A stretch of 64,000 nucleotides of DNA, from positions 1 through 64,000 of the forward strand of contig SSGX01000018.1 of the NCBI GenBank assembly GCA_008017155.1. Direction: 5' to 3'. This document shows positions 17,190 through 24,785 of this stretch, piece by piece. Made by a program: the position numbers and the translations under genes. Under the pieces are notes generated by a model. It was given only the letters and a program-made list of their open reading frames with translations. It did no database searches and was not told the DNA's origin. Position 1 is the first letter of the stretch; the number at the start of each line of letters is the position of its first letter. The DNA is from Neisseriales bacterium. GTDB taxonomy: Bacteria; Pseudomonadota; Gammaproteobacteria; Burkholderiales; UBA11063.

Positions 17190-17248
17190 GCATAATGATT
17201 ATGCTTTTTTTGCTATTCCCAATGATGTGCTTCAGCGGTTAGTATTAT
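17190..17248 (+). promoter_or_regulatory. Shared palindrome promoter 1 (guanine deaminase gene)
   Basis: Palindrome GCATAATGATTATGC (17190-17204), CTATTC at +16 from its centre, and a TATTAT -10 box at 17243-17248. It has the same layout as five other promoters in the window. No good -35 box is seen, which fits an activator-dependent promoter with LysR-type sites. Confidence 0.7.
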
Positions 17249-17309
17249 GGCTGTAAAGAATAATCTTTAATCCAAAATAACCGATGTAATCATTTAGAAG
17301 GGAAAGAAA

Positions 17310-18635
17310 ATGAGAACAGTATACCGTGGAAAAATTTTCACATTTAATCAATGTGCAACATTGTTAAATTTGCAGGGTGTAATTCCGGGTAATTTATTTG
17401 TTGATGATGAGAAGTTTACCTTTTTGCGTGATGGTGCAATGATAGTTGAAGAGGGTAAAATTGTTACTATCGGTGATTATCATAAACTAAAAGAAACGTT
17501 ATTGCCAGAAGATAAAGTTGTTGATTACGGTAATAAACTCATTACGCCAGGGTTTTTTGATACGCATATGCATGCTACGCAAACATCTGGGGTTGGTGCT
17601 TATGGTGAAAAACTACTTACATGGCTAGAGAATTATATTTTCCCAAGTGAAGTGGCATTTAATAGTGAACAGGCTGGTCGTCGTGAATATGATATTCTCT
17701 TAAATCAGTTATTCAAAAATGGGACTACTTCAATTTGTGCTTATCTGCCTACTTCATATGATGGTGCTGATTTATTATTTGATATGACTAATCGTTATAA
17801 TATGCGCGCAGTTATGGGTAATACCATTATGACTGATGGCAATAAAAATCTAATAACCGATCCGCAAACTAGTATGAAAATTAGTGAGAAACTATATAAT
17901 AAATGGCATGGTACTGATCGGATAAGTTATGCATTAACGCCAAGATTTGCATTGAGTTGTACCGAAGAAACCATGGGTTTATGCCGTGAGTTTCTTGAGT
18001 CACATCCGGATGCGTATACCCAAACTCATATTTGTGAAAATGTTAATGAAATTGAAGATACGATAAGTAAGTTTCCGTGGGCAGAGGATTATTTGGCGGT
18101 TTACGAAAAATTTGGTCTAGTAAATGATAAGTCAATTTATGGTCATTGTATTCATCTATCCGATAGTGAATGGTCACGTATGGTTGAAAAAGGTGCAATC
18201 TTTGCTAATTGCCCAGCGAGTAATAATTATCTCGGTAGCGGTTTATTCAAATATAAGACAGCAGTTGAGCGAAATGCTAAATTGACATTAGCAACTGACT
18301 GGGCTGCAGGCAATACATTATCTATGTTAAGAGTGATGGATGATGCATATAAAGTAGCTATTTTAAATTCATTCAAACTTGAAACATTGACTCGTTGGTT
18401 TAGTGCTACTTTAGGTTCTGCCAAGGCACTTGGACTTGATAAATATGTTGGTAGTCTTGAAGTTGGCAAAGAAGCTGATTTTATCGTAATTGATCCGGAA
18501 GCTAATGATCTTTTAGGTTATCGTTTGGAAAGTAGTTATAATTTATTAGATTATCTATTCTCACTCAGCGCTTTGGGTGACGATCGGATTATTGCCGCCA
18601 CCTATATCTATGGTAACAAGGTTTATTCAAAATAA
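17310..18635 (+). CDS. guaD: Guanine deaminase-like amidohydrolase (copy 1)
   Basis: A 441-residue zinc amidohydrolase. The layout matches guanine deaminase: TPGFFDTHMHATQTS with the HxH pair, YGEKLLTWLENYIFPSE, QTHICENVNEIE, YGHCIHLSDSEW and the metal Asp in LATDWAAGNTLSMLR. The family turns guanine into xanthine and ammonia in the cytosol. The catalytic segment has DWAAG where typical guanine deaminases have DVGGG, so the substrate may differ. It lies opposite a same-length paralogue (18942-20267), 3' end to 3' end, and behind the shared palindrome promoter. Confidence 0.82.
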   Translation: MRTVYRGKIFTFNQCATLLNLQGVIPGNLFVDDEKFTFLRDGAMIVEEGKIVTIGDYHKLKETLLPEDKVVDYGNKLITPGFFDTHMHATQTSGVGAYGEKLLTWLENYIFPSEVAFNSEQAGRREYDILLNQLFKNGTTSICAYLPTSYDGADLLFDMTNRYNMRAVMGNTIMTDGNKNLITDPQTSMKISEKLYNKWHGTDRISYALTPRFALSCTEETMGLCREFLESHPDAYTQTHICENVNEIEDTISKFPWAEDYLAVYEKFGLVNDKSIYGHCIHLSDSEWSRMVEKGAIFANCPASNNYLGSGLFKYKTAVERNAKLTLATDWAAGNTLSMLRVMDDAYKVAILNSFKLETLTRWFSATLGSAKALGLDKYVGSLEVGKEADFIVIDPEANDLLGYRLESSYNLLDYLFSLSALGDDRIIAATYIYGNKVYSK

Positions 18636-18646
18636 TACTATCTATA

Positions 18647-18952
18647 TTAATGTGCTTTATAGCACCCATATTCTAAGGGCTTCCCTTCTAAGGTTGTATC
18701 AGATTTCTGGTATGGCTTTTTTTTTGTGATTAGCTGATGAGCCATTTTATATAAATTGATAATTAAAATAATACAGTTTAGGATTGAAACTGGATAAGCA
18801 CTAATCATTAATCCGTAAATTACCAGTAACAAGCAGCCGCTGGAATTTATTATTCTTAGCCAAATCATGTTATTAAGTGTAAATGATATAACAGCTAATA
18901 ACATTCCGCTATAACCAATTATTGATGCAAGGGAAAGCATTTTATATTCCAT
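18647..18952 (-). CDS. Small inner-membrane protein, YgjV-like
   Basis: About 101 residues with three hydrophobic segments: IIGYSGMLLAVISFTL, IINSSGCLLLVIYGLMI and PVSILNCIILIINLY. The spacing and the SF...LR..N..G..L...YG pattern recall the YgjV family, whose role is unknown. The start is uncertain: ATG at 18952 overlaps the end of the upstream deaminase gene, and ATG at 18940 follows its stop directly. Either way it is the last gene of the LysR-deaminase transcript. Confidence 0.6.
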   Translation of the reverse strand: MEYKMLSLASIIGYSGMLLAVISFTLNNMIWLRIINSSGCLLLVIYGLMISAYPVSILNCIILIINLYKMAHQLITKKKPYQKSDTTLEGKPLEYGCYKAH

Positions 18953-20267
18953 ATACTTTATTTCCAAATATATATGTGGCAATAATAATTCGATCATCGC
19001 CAAATGCACATAAATTAAATAAATAATCAAGTAAATCATAGCTACTTTCCAGCCGATGTAAGAGCAATTCATTCTGGCTTGGATCAATTACAATAAAATC
19101 AGCTTCTTTGCCAACTTCTAGGCTACCGATATATTTTTCCAGCCCCAGTGCTCTTGCTGCACCAAGAGTGGCGAGATACCAACGAGATAAGGGTTCCCAA
19201 TGATACTCTTTCTGAGTAGATAACTTATGTGCATCGTCCATCACTCTTAGCATAGATAATGTATTGCCTGCACCCCAATCGCTACCAAAGCCAAATCTGA
19301 ATTTATAGTGATCTAGTTTAGAGTAATCAAATGAACCACTACCCATATAATTATTGCTGGATGGACAGTTAACAATGATTGCTTTTTTTTGTTCTAGTCT
19401 ATGATATTCGTTTTCAGTTAAATGTAGACAATGTGCAAATATTGACTTATCATTAATAAGATTGTATTGTTCATAGATTGCAAGATTGTCTTTTGCATGA
19501 GGAAATTTTTTTACGCTATCTACTGATTCTTTAATACTTTCTGCTAAATGTGTATGGAAGTATGTATTTGGATGTGTTTTCAGAAATTGACTACATAAGG
19601 CAAAGGTCATCTCATTACAGCTAAGCGCAAACCTTGGGCTTAGGGAATAGCTAAGGCGATTTACTCCATGCCATTTGGAATAAATATGTTCGCTAATCAA
19701 AATACTTGACTCTGGATTTGTAGTTAGCGCGGGGTGTCCTTCCGTCATAATTGTATTCCCGAGAATAGCACGCATACTAAAACTATCTGTAATCTCAAAC
19801 ATTAAGTCAGCAGTATCATAGTAACTTGGTAACATTCCAACTATACTGGTAGTGCCGTTTTTGAATAGTTGTTTGAGTAGCATCGTGTACTCGCGTTTGG
19901 CATATTCTTCACTTCTGAATTGTATTTCTGTTGGAAAAGCTTGCTCATCAAGCCATTTAACTATATCTTTTCCTGAGTAACTAGCCACTGAGGTTTGATT
20001 GGTATGGATATGCATGTCAATAAATCCTGGAGTTAAAATTGCATCACCATAATCAATAAAATCATCTTCAGTTGTGATTTCATGCTTTATTTTATGGAAA
20101 TCATCAATTTTGGTAATTATGCCATTTTCTACTATCAATGCACCATCGCGAATAAACGTTAAATGCTTTTTATCTATGAATAGTGTATGAGGCTTGATCT
20201 GTAATAATTTGTCAAAATCTGTATCTTGATGGAAAGTTAAGATTCTTCCTCTATAGATGCTTTTCAT
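18942..20267 (-). CDS. guaD: Guanine deaminase-like amidohydrolase (copy 2)
   Basis: A 441-residue paralogue of the gene at 17310, with the same motif order: FIDMHIHTNQTS, HTHLAESIKE, FAHCLHLTENE and GSDWGAGNTLSMLR. GSDWGAGNT is closer to the guanine deaminase consensus at one position than copy 1. GGAGA before the ATG gives a clear start. It lies 25 bp downstream of a LysR regulator gene on the same strand, so regulator and enzyme probably share a transcript. Two versions side by side suggest duplication followed by specialisation for different purines or pterins. Confidence 0.82.
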   Translation of the reverse strand: MKSIYRGRILTFHQDTDFDKLLQIKPHTLFIDKKHLTFIRDGALIVENGIITKIDDFHKIKHEITTEDDFIDYGDAILTPGFIDMHIHTNQTSVASYSGKDIVKWLDEQAFPTEIQFRSEEYAKREYTMLLKQLFKNGTTSIVGMLPSYYDTADLMFEITDSFSMRAILGNTIMTEGHPALTTNPESSILISEHIYSKWHGVNRLSYSLSPRFALSCNEMTFALCSQFLKTHPNTYFHTHLAESIKESVDSVKKFPHAKDNLAIYEQYNLINDKSIFAHCLHLTENEYHRLEQKKAIIVNCPSSNNYMGSGSFDYSKLDHYKFRFGFGSDWGAGNTLSMLRVMDDAHKLSTQKEYHWEPLSRWYLATLGAARALGLEKYIGSLEVGKEADFIVIDPSQNELLLHRLESSYDLLDYLFNLCAFGDDRIIIATYIFGNKVYGI

Positions 20268-20292
20268 TTATTAAGTCTCCGGTGTTGGTAAT

Positions 20293-21207
20293 CTAAGGTG
20301 TCCAATTACTAATTATATTATTCAGGAGGTCAAATAATTGCTTTTTTTCTCCTTGTAAGTGGCGGTCTGTAATTGCTATGTAATATCTTATGGTTTCAGC
20401 ATACGAATCGGGGAATACTTTAATTAATTTTTGCTGCTCTAATTCTTCCTTGATAGCAAATTCGCAGTCAATCGAGATATATTCATTCGAATAAGCCATA
20501 AGTTGCCTTGCTGCTGCGATACTATTTACTTGAATATCTGCTTGGGCGTGAATAGATTCCTCAAGTTTATTATTAATTTCTAAGTAACGGGTGAGATTGA
20601 CTGAATTTGTCACAAGTCTCTGCGGAGTATGGTTGATACTAATTAGCTTATGCTCTGTTGTCAGCTGCGCCAGATTTTCAGGAAGTTGACCTATTTTAAT
20701 ATAGTTATTGCTACAATAATAAATAGCTTTAAATTGTCCTGCCAATTTTACAATTTGAAAGCTCTGTTTGGGTTCAAATCTTGATACTACAATATCAAAC
20801 GGATCTTTTAACATGTCAACATGGCGATCATCATAGCATATTTCTAATTTTATTGATGGGTTTTTATGTATAAATAACATTAGTTGCTGATTTATCAGAT
20901 TGCTTGCAAGCCAAGGCGGTAGCATGATTGCTATAGTTGTTGCTTCATTGATATTCTGATTATTACCAAATGATCTAAACCAGCCATCAAGACTTTTTTT
21001 ATGATGCAAAAAACTGTCATACAACCGTTTACCTAATTCTGTTGTACGAATCCCTTGTGGTGTTCTAATTAATAAAGTTCCATATGAGTTTTCAAGAGAT
21101 TGAATCCTGCGGCTAATTGTTGGTTGCGATATTCCTGTTTGTTCAGATAGTTTGCTAAATGAACCAGCATCAATAAGATTTATAAATAAGATAATTTCTT
21201 CAACCAT
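20293..21207 (-). CDS. LysR-family transcriptional regulator 1
   Basis: 304 residues. The N-terminal winged helix-turn-helix (GSFSKLSEQTGISQPTISRRIQSLENSYG, about residues 14-45) is typical. The remainder is a periplasmic-binding-like effector domain. It is closely similar to the regulator at 44973-45890 (both have TLLIRTPQG-x-RTT). It sits directly upstream of deaminase copy 2. With 44973 it is a leading candidate for binding the shared palindromes, because one of the pair lies near promoter 1 and the other near promoter 6. No ribosome site is obvious. Confidence 0.9.
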   Translation of the reverse strand: MVEEIILFINLIDAGSFSKLSEQTGISQPTISRRIQSLENSYGTLLIRTPQGIRTTELGKRLYDSFLHHKKSLDGWFRSFGNNQNINEATTIAIMLPPWLASNLINQQLMLFIHKNPSIKLEICYDDRHVDMLKDPFDIVVSRFEPKQSFQIVKLAGQFKAIYYCSNNYIKIGQLPENLAQLTTEHKLISINHTPQRLVTNSVNLTRYLEINNKLEESIHAQADIQVNSIAAARQLMAYSNEYISIDCEFAIKEELEQQKLIKVFPDSYAETIRYYIAITDRHLQGEKKQLFDLLNNIISNWTP

Positions 21208-21389
21208 TAATGTGTACTCAATGATGTTGTCAGATTTGTAGCTATTTCAAGTTATTATTTTTACGGACTCTTTAAAAATTATATCATAGTGATTGTTATA
21301 TTAGGTGAAAATTACTTGAACTTATTGTTGATGCTGCTAATAATCTGATTGTAGGCAAATTTTCTGAAAATAATTATACCAACAAATAT

Positions 21390-22268
21390 TTAAAATAAAG
21401 AAATTAATGTTCGTTTAAATACATCTTCAATGAATTCGATAAACAGGTTAGCTGATTTCTTATGCGAGATACTTTTAATAAGAAAATAATCTATCTTACC
21501 AAATTGAAATTCTGGTAAAATATGTTGTAAATTAAAACAGACTGCCTGCTCATACATACATAGTGCAATATAATTGTTGTAATAAGCTAGATATGGTGGT
21601 CTGGAAAGAGTTGAAACAATAATATCTGGTTGAAGCTCAAATTCAATTTTCTCTGTTGGGTTTTTAATGTTAATTACATATGGAATGTAGCTCCTTCTGC
21701 GAGGTCCAACGATTAAATGGTTTTTGATCTCATCAAGCTTGATAGGAGGGGACTTATAATGATTGTAACTTTTGGAGCATGCAAGTACTAAGCTTGTTGA
21801 GTAGATTTTTCTTACTTTTACATTATCGTTTTTGGGGAATCGTGACGTGATTACAATATCAAAGTCATGGCTAAGATTATAATCAGTATTTAGATAGTAC
21901 AATTTTAATTGAATTTCTGGATGCAGTGCATTAAATTCATGTAAATAAGGATCCAGTCTTATTGAGGCTAATCCTTGTGGAATTGAAATCCTCAATTCAC
22001 CTGGAATGTGACTCTGATTTTTATTAATTTCATCATTTATCAAGCTTAGGTTTTTTAGTGGTTGAAATACCATTTCATACAGTTGCTGACCTTGTTTCGT
22101 AGGCTTTACTCCCTGTGCATTCTTTTCCAAAAGTATCAGATTAAGGTTTTTTTCTAAATCATTAATTCGATTATTTATAGTTTTAGGGCTGATATTTCGG
22201 GTTGCTGCAGTTTTAGCGATAGACCCACTATTAACAAGCTCAACGAATAATTGAATATTATCATACAT
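21390..22268 (-). CDS. LysR-family transcriptional regulator 2
   Basis: 292 residues, starting MYDNIQLFVELVNSGS. The helix-turn-helix GSIAKTAATRNISPKTINNRINDLE is followed by a LysR substrate-binding domain (GELRISIPQGLASIRLDPY). The ATG at 22268 is chosen because GAAGGA lies 7 bases upstream; the longer TTG start at 22283 would overlap the previous gene. It is a tandem paralogue of the gene at 22273-23157 (shared GLAS-x-(R/K)LDPY-x-HEF). Effector and targets unknown. Confidence 0.88.
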   Translation of the reverse strand: MYDNIQLFVELVNSGSIAKTAATRNISPKTINNRINDLEKNLNLILLEKNAQGVKPTKQGQQLYEMVFQPLKNLSLINDEINKNQSHIPGELRISIPQGLASIRLDPYLHEFNALHPEIQLKLYYLNTDYNLSHDFDIVITSRFPKNDNVKVRKIYSTSLVLACSKSYNHYKSPPIKLDEIKNHLIVGPRRRSYIPYVINIKNPTEKIEFELQPDIIVSTLSRPPYLAYYNNYIALCMYEQAVCFNLQHILPEFQFGKIDYFLIKSISHKKSANLFIEFIEDVFKRTLISLF

Positions 22269-22272
22269 GGTT

Positions 22273-23157
22273 TTATCCTTCAAATAGTGGTAAAATATCC
22301 CGTTTAAGAAGCATTAAGAAAAATTCAACAAAACTATCAACTATAAGACTATTATAAGTATTTTTAATCAAATAATAATCTATTCTGCCAAAATTGTATT
22401 GGGGTAAAACATGAATCATTCCAAATGCCTTTAATTGTTCGTTGGTGGTCATTGCAATAAAATGGTTGTAATATGCCAGAAAAGTGGTTTTAGTCAAAAT
22501 TGAAGAAACTACATTAGGCTTGAATCTATAGTGAATTTCCTCTTGTGGGTTGTTTATGTTAGTTATCTTTGGGCTGAAAATTTTACGAATAACTCCCACT
22601 GTTTTGTGACTTTCAAGTTCTTTAAGTGTGTTGGGAAGACTTTCTTTAAAGATATACTGCTTAGTACAAGCTAGGATCAGATTTGATGAGTATATTTTCT
22701 CCCAATCGTTGGATTTATTCTCTATTGGGGCGTATGGAGTAATTATTACATCGAAATTTCGGTTATCAGGTAGATAGTTTTCATAATATATTTTGATTCG
22801 TACGTTAGGGTATTTAGTTTTGAATTCATGTATGTATGGATCTAACTTAACTGATGCAAGTCCTGGACTTACAGCAACTCTTAAGTTGCCATGCACTTGA
22901 TTGGTGCGTCCAGTAAAGTATTTTATTGCATTATCAATCTTAACAATTGAGTCTGTTGACTTTTCATACAATACTTTTCCAACTTTTGTAAGGATAAATC
23001 CAGGGTTTGAACGGATTATTAATTCCTGTCTCAACTGGTTTTGCAAATTCTGAATTGCTCTACTAACAGTTGCTTGGCTAATTCTTAATTTTTGTGCAGT
23101 TTTGCTAAAAGAATTATTATTAACCACTTCAATAAATATAGCTATATCGTCTAACAT
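22273..23157 (-). CDS. LysR-family transcriptional regulator 3
   Basis: 294 residues. The helix-turn-helix NSFSKTAQKLRISQATVSRAIQNLQ is followed by a LysR effector domain (GNLRVAVSPGLASVKLDPYIHEF). It is the upstream member of a tandem pair with regulator 2, separated by 4 bp, so the two are co-transcribed and could act as partners. No enzyme gene is adjacent on this transcript. Confidence 0.88.
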   Translation of the reverse strand: MLDDIAIFIEVVNNNSFSKTAQKLRISQATVSRAIQNLQNQLRQELIIRSNPGFILTKVGKVLYEKSTDSIVKIDNAIKYFTGRTNQVHGNLRVAVSPGLASVKLDPYIHEFKTKYPNVRIKIYYENYLPDNRNFDVIITPYAPIENKSNDWEKIYSSNLILACTKQYIFKESLPNTLKELESHKTVGVIRKIFSPKITNINNPQEEIHYRFKPNVVSSILTKTTFLAYYNHFIAMTTNEQLKAFGMIHVLPQYNFGRIDYYLIKNTYNSLIVDSFVEFFLMLLKRDILPLFEG

Positions 23158-23215
23158 TAGCTTAGCTTTCTAAATGTTTAAGGGACATTATCTTTATAGT
23201 AAGCTTTGATACTGT

Positions 23216-23250
23216 TTAAGATAAAACAAACAATGTTTGCTTTATCTTAA
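23216..23250 (-). terminator. Strong stem-loop at the end of the TPM gene
   Basis: TTAAGATAAA...GTTTGCTTTATCTTAA forms a long A/T-rich stem with a small loop, overlapping the stop codon of the gene ending at 23247. The T-run after it is short, so termination may be partial. Confidence 0.55.
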
Positions 23251-23963
23251 AATTTGCTGGATGTCCCACCACCACCAAATTCACCACCATTGCCGATGTC
23301 CTTTTTAGAGTCTTTATTTCCTGAACTTATTATTCCTAAAATTAGTTGTAATATATCTAAAGCCATTCGCCAATTTCCACTTATGATTAGAATTAGGAAA
23401 ATTATCAGGATAATAAATCCAATCACATAATAGTAAGGTGGGTACTGGTTCTTAATCTGATTTGTTGCTGGTGTCGGATATTCTTTATTTATTGGATTCA
23501 TTAATTTATCTAATGTTGTATTAATTCCATTATATAAATCATCTGACTCAAGACTTGGAATAAGAATCTGCCTCTCAATTTCTCCAGCTAGCCCATCTGG
23601 AATAGCAGCTTCTAAGCCGTAGCCTATTTCTATTCGAACAGCTTTATCTTTTCTCGAGATTAAAATAAGCATTCCATTATTAATTCCTTTTCTCCCTAGT
23701 CTCCATTTTCTTGCTGTGTCAAGTGCGATATCTTCAATATTCTGGCTTTCCAGGCTATTAATCGTTAAAATTTCAATTTCGGTACCTTGGTTTTTTTTAT
23801 AAACCTTTTGTAGCCTTGTTTCCAGATTCTGCTCTTGCTGACGACTAAATACATTCGCTAAATCTATAACCCTTGTTTGTGGTGTGTCAGGTAAAGTTAA
23901 AGCACTAGTTATAGTGGAAGATATTAGAATAAAAACTGTAAGTAGAATTCGTTTCATTATCAT
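23247..23963 (-). CDS. TPM-domain membrane protein (YgcG-like)
   Basis: About 238 residues: a signal peptide, then a TPM domain (VIDLANVFSRQQEQNLETRLQKVYKKNQGTEIEIL ... IEIGYGLEAAIPDGLAGEI), a hydrophobic helix at about 180-200 (YYVIGFIILIIFLILII), and a Gly-rich tail GNGGEFGGGGTSSKF typical of this family. The domain faces the periplasm; its biochemical role is debated (phosphatase in one plant member). It nearly always pairs with lemA, as here, where the start overlaps the lemA stop (TGATG). ATG at 23957 is an alternative start. Confidence 0.88.
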   Translation of the reverse strand: MIMKRILLTVFILISSTITSALTLPDTPQTRVIDLANVFSRQQEQNLETRLQKVYKKNQGTEIEILTINSLESQNIEDIALDTARKWRLGRKGINNGMLILISRKDKAVRIEIGYGLEAAIPDGLAGEIERQILIPSLESDDLYNGINTTLDKLMNPINKEYPTPATNQIKNQYPPYYYVIGFIILIIFLILIISGNWRMALDILQLILGIISSGNKDSKKDIGNGGEFGGGGTSSKF

Positions 23964-24555
23964 CAATTAGAAAAATTAATAATAGGTGCTTTTTGAGCAT
24001 TATTATCTGATTGAAAATACGCTTTAGTGCTAAAGCCAAATAGTTTAGCAAGTAAATTATGTGGAAATGTTATCAAGTTAGCATTATAGGATTGAACTGT
24101 ATTGTTATAATCTCTACGCGCAACCGAGATCCGATTTTCTGTTCCTGCTAACTCATCCATCAGTTGAGAAAACTGTTGGTTTGTTTTTAAATCTGGATAT
24201 TTTTCTACCAATACCAAAAGGCGAGATAAACTAGATCCTAATTTATCTTGTATTTGCTGAAACTGCCGTAGTTGCTCCTGATTACTTGTTATTGCAGGAG
24301 TTATATCGGTTTGAGTAGCTTTTGCTCTACTATTTATAACCTCAATTAATGTTGACTTTTCAAAGTTTGCTTCACCTTTTACAATATTAACAAGGTTTGG
24401 TACCAAATCCATGCGACGTTGGTACTGATTTTGTACTTGTCCCCAGGAAGATAGTGTTGCCTGATTTTGTTTTGCCATTGTGTTGTAACTTGTAGTTAAA
24501 TAAATAGAAGAATAGCTATTGCCACTATTATTGTTTGTTTGGCTTTAATACCCAT
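23963..24555 (-). pseudogene. lemA: lemA with a single-base frameshift after the membrane anchor
   Basis: From ATG 24555 (good AAGGT ribosome site) the frame encodes MGIKAKQTIIVAIAILLFI, the expected N-terminal membrane helix, and then hits a stop. The other frame carries the rest: LTTSYNTMAKQN..SSWGQVQNQYQRRMDLVPNLV, the SYN motif and core of LemA. One extra T in the run near 24498-24500 would join them into a normal LemA of about 197 residues. Without it, only a 171-residue form from ATG 24478 lacking the anchor could be made. LemA is a membrane-anchored helical protein of unknown function, partnered with the downstream TPM protein. Confidence 0.8.
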
Positions 24556-24588
24556 TTATATTACCTTATAAATAACATTTATTGTTAA

Positions 24589-24729
24589 CAACCAACTAGT
24601 CAAAAAAGCCTGTAGTTGGTTGCCACTTTACCAGATAGATTGAAGTTCTTAGAGGAGTGGTTTAGTTCCTTACGTATTACTTGTAAACCGCTTCGCTCAT
24701 GCCTTTCCCTACCTCTTCAATCTGATTGA
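24589..24729. other. Two stem-loops between lemA and the chitinase gene
   Basis: First stem: CAACCAACTA (24589-24598) with TAGTTGGTTG (24613-24622). Second, larger: CAGATagATTGAAG with CTTCAATCTG (24632-24645 and 24715-24724), enclosing GTGGTTTA / TAAACCGC (24657-24664 and 24684-24691). The pair may act as terminator or RNA-stability structures for the chitinase gene, which ends at 24786 on the minus strand. A further repeat family is possible. Confidence 0.5.
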
Positions 24730-24785
24730 GCATATATTAAGATTATAACAAAAAGTTAAAGTAAATTTTAATTGGCTCAGTAAAA

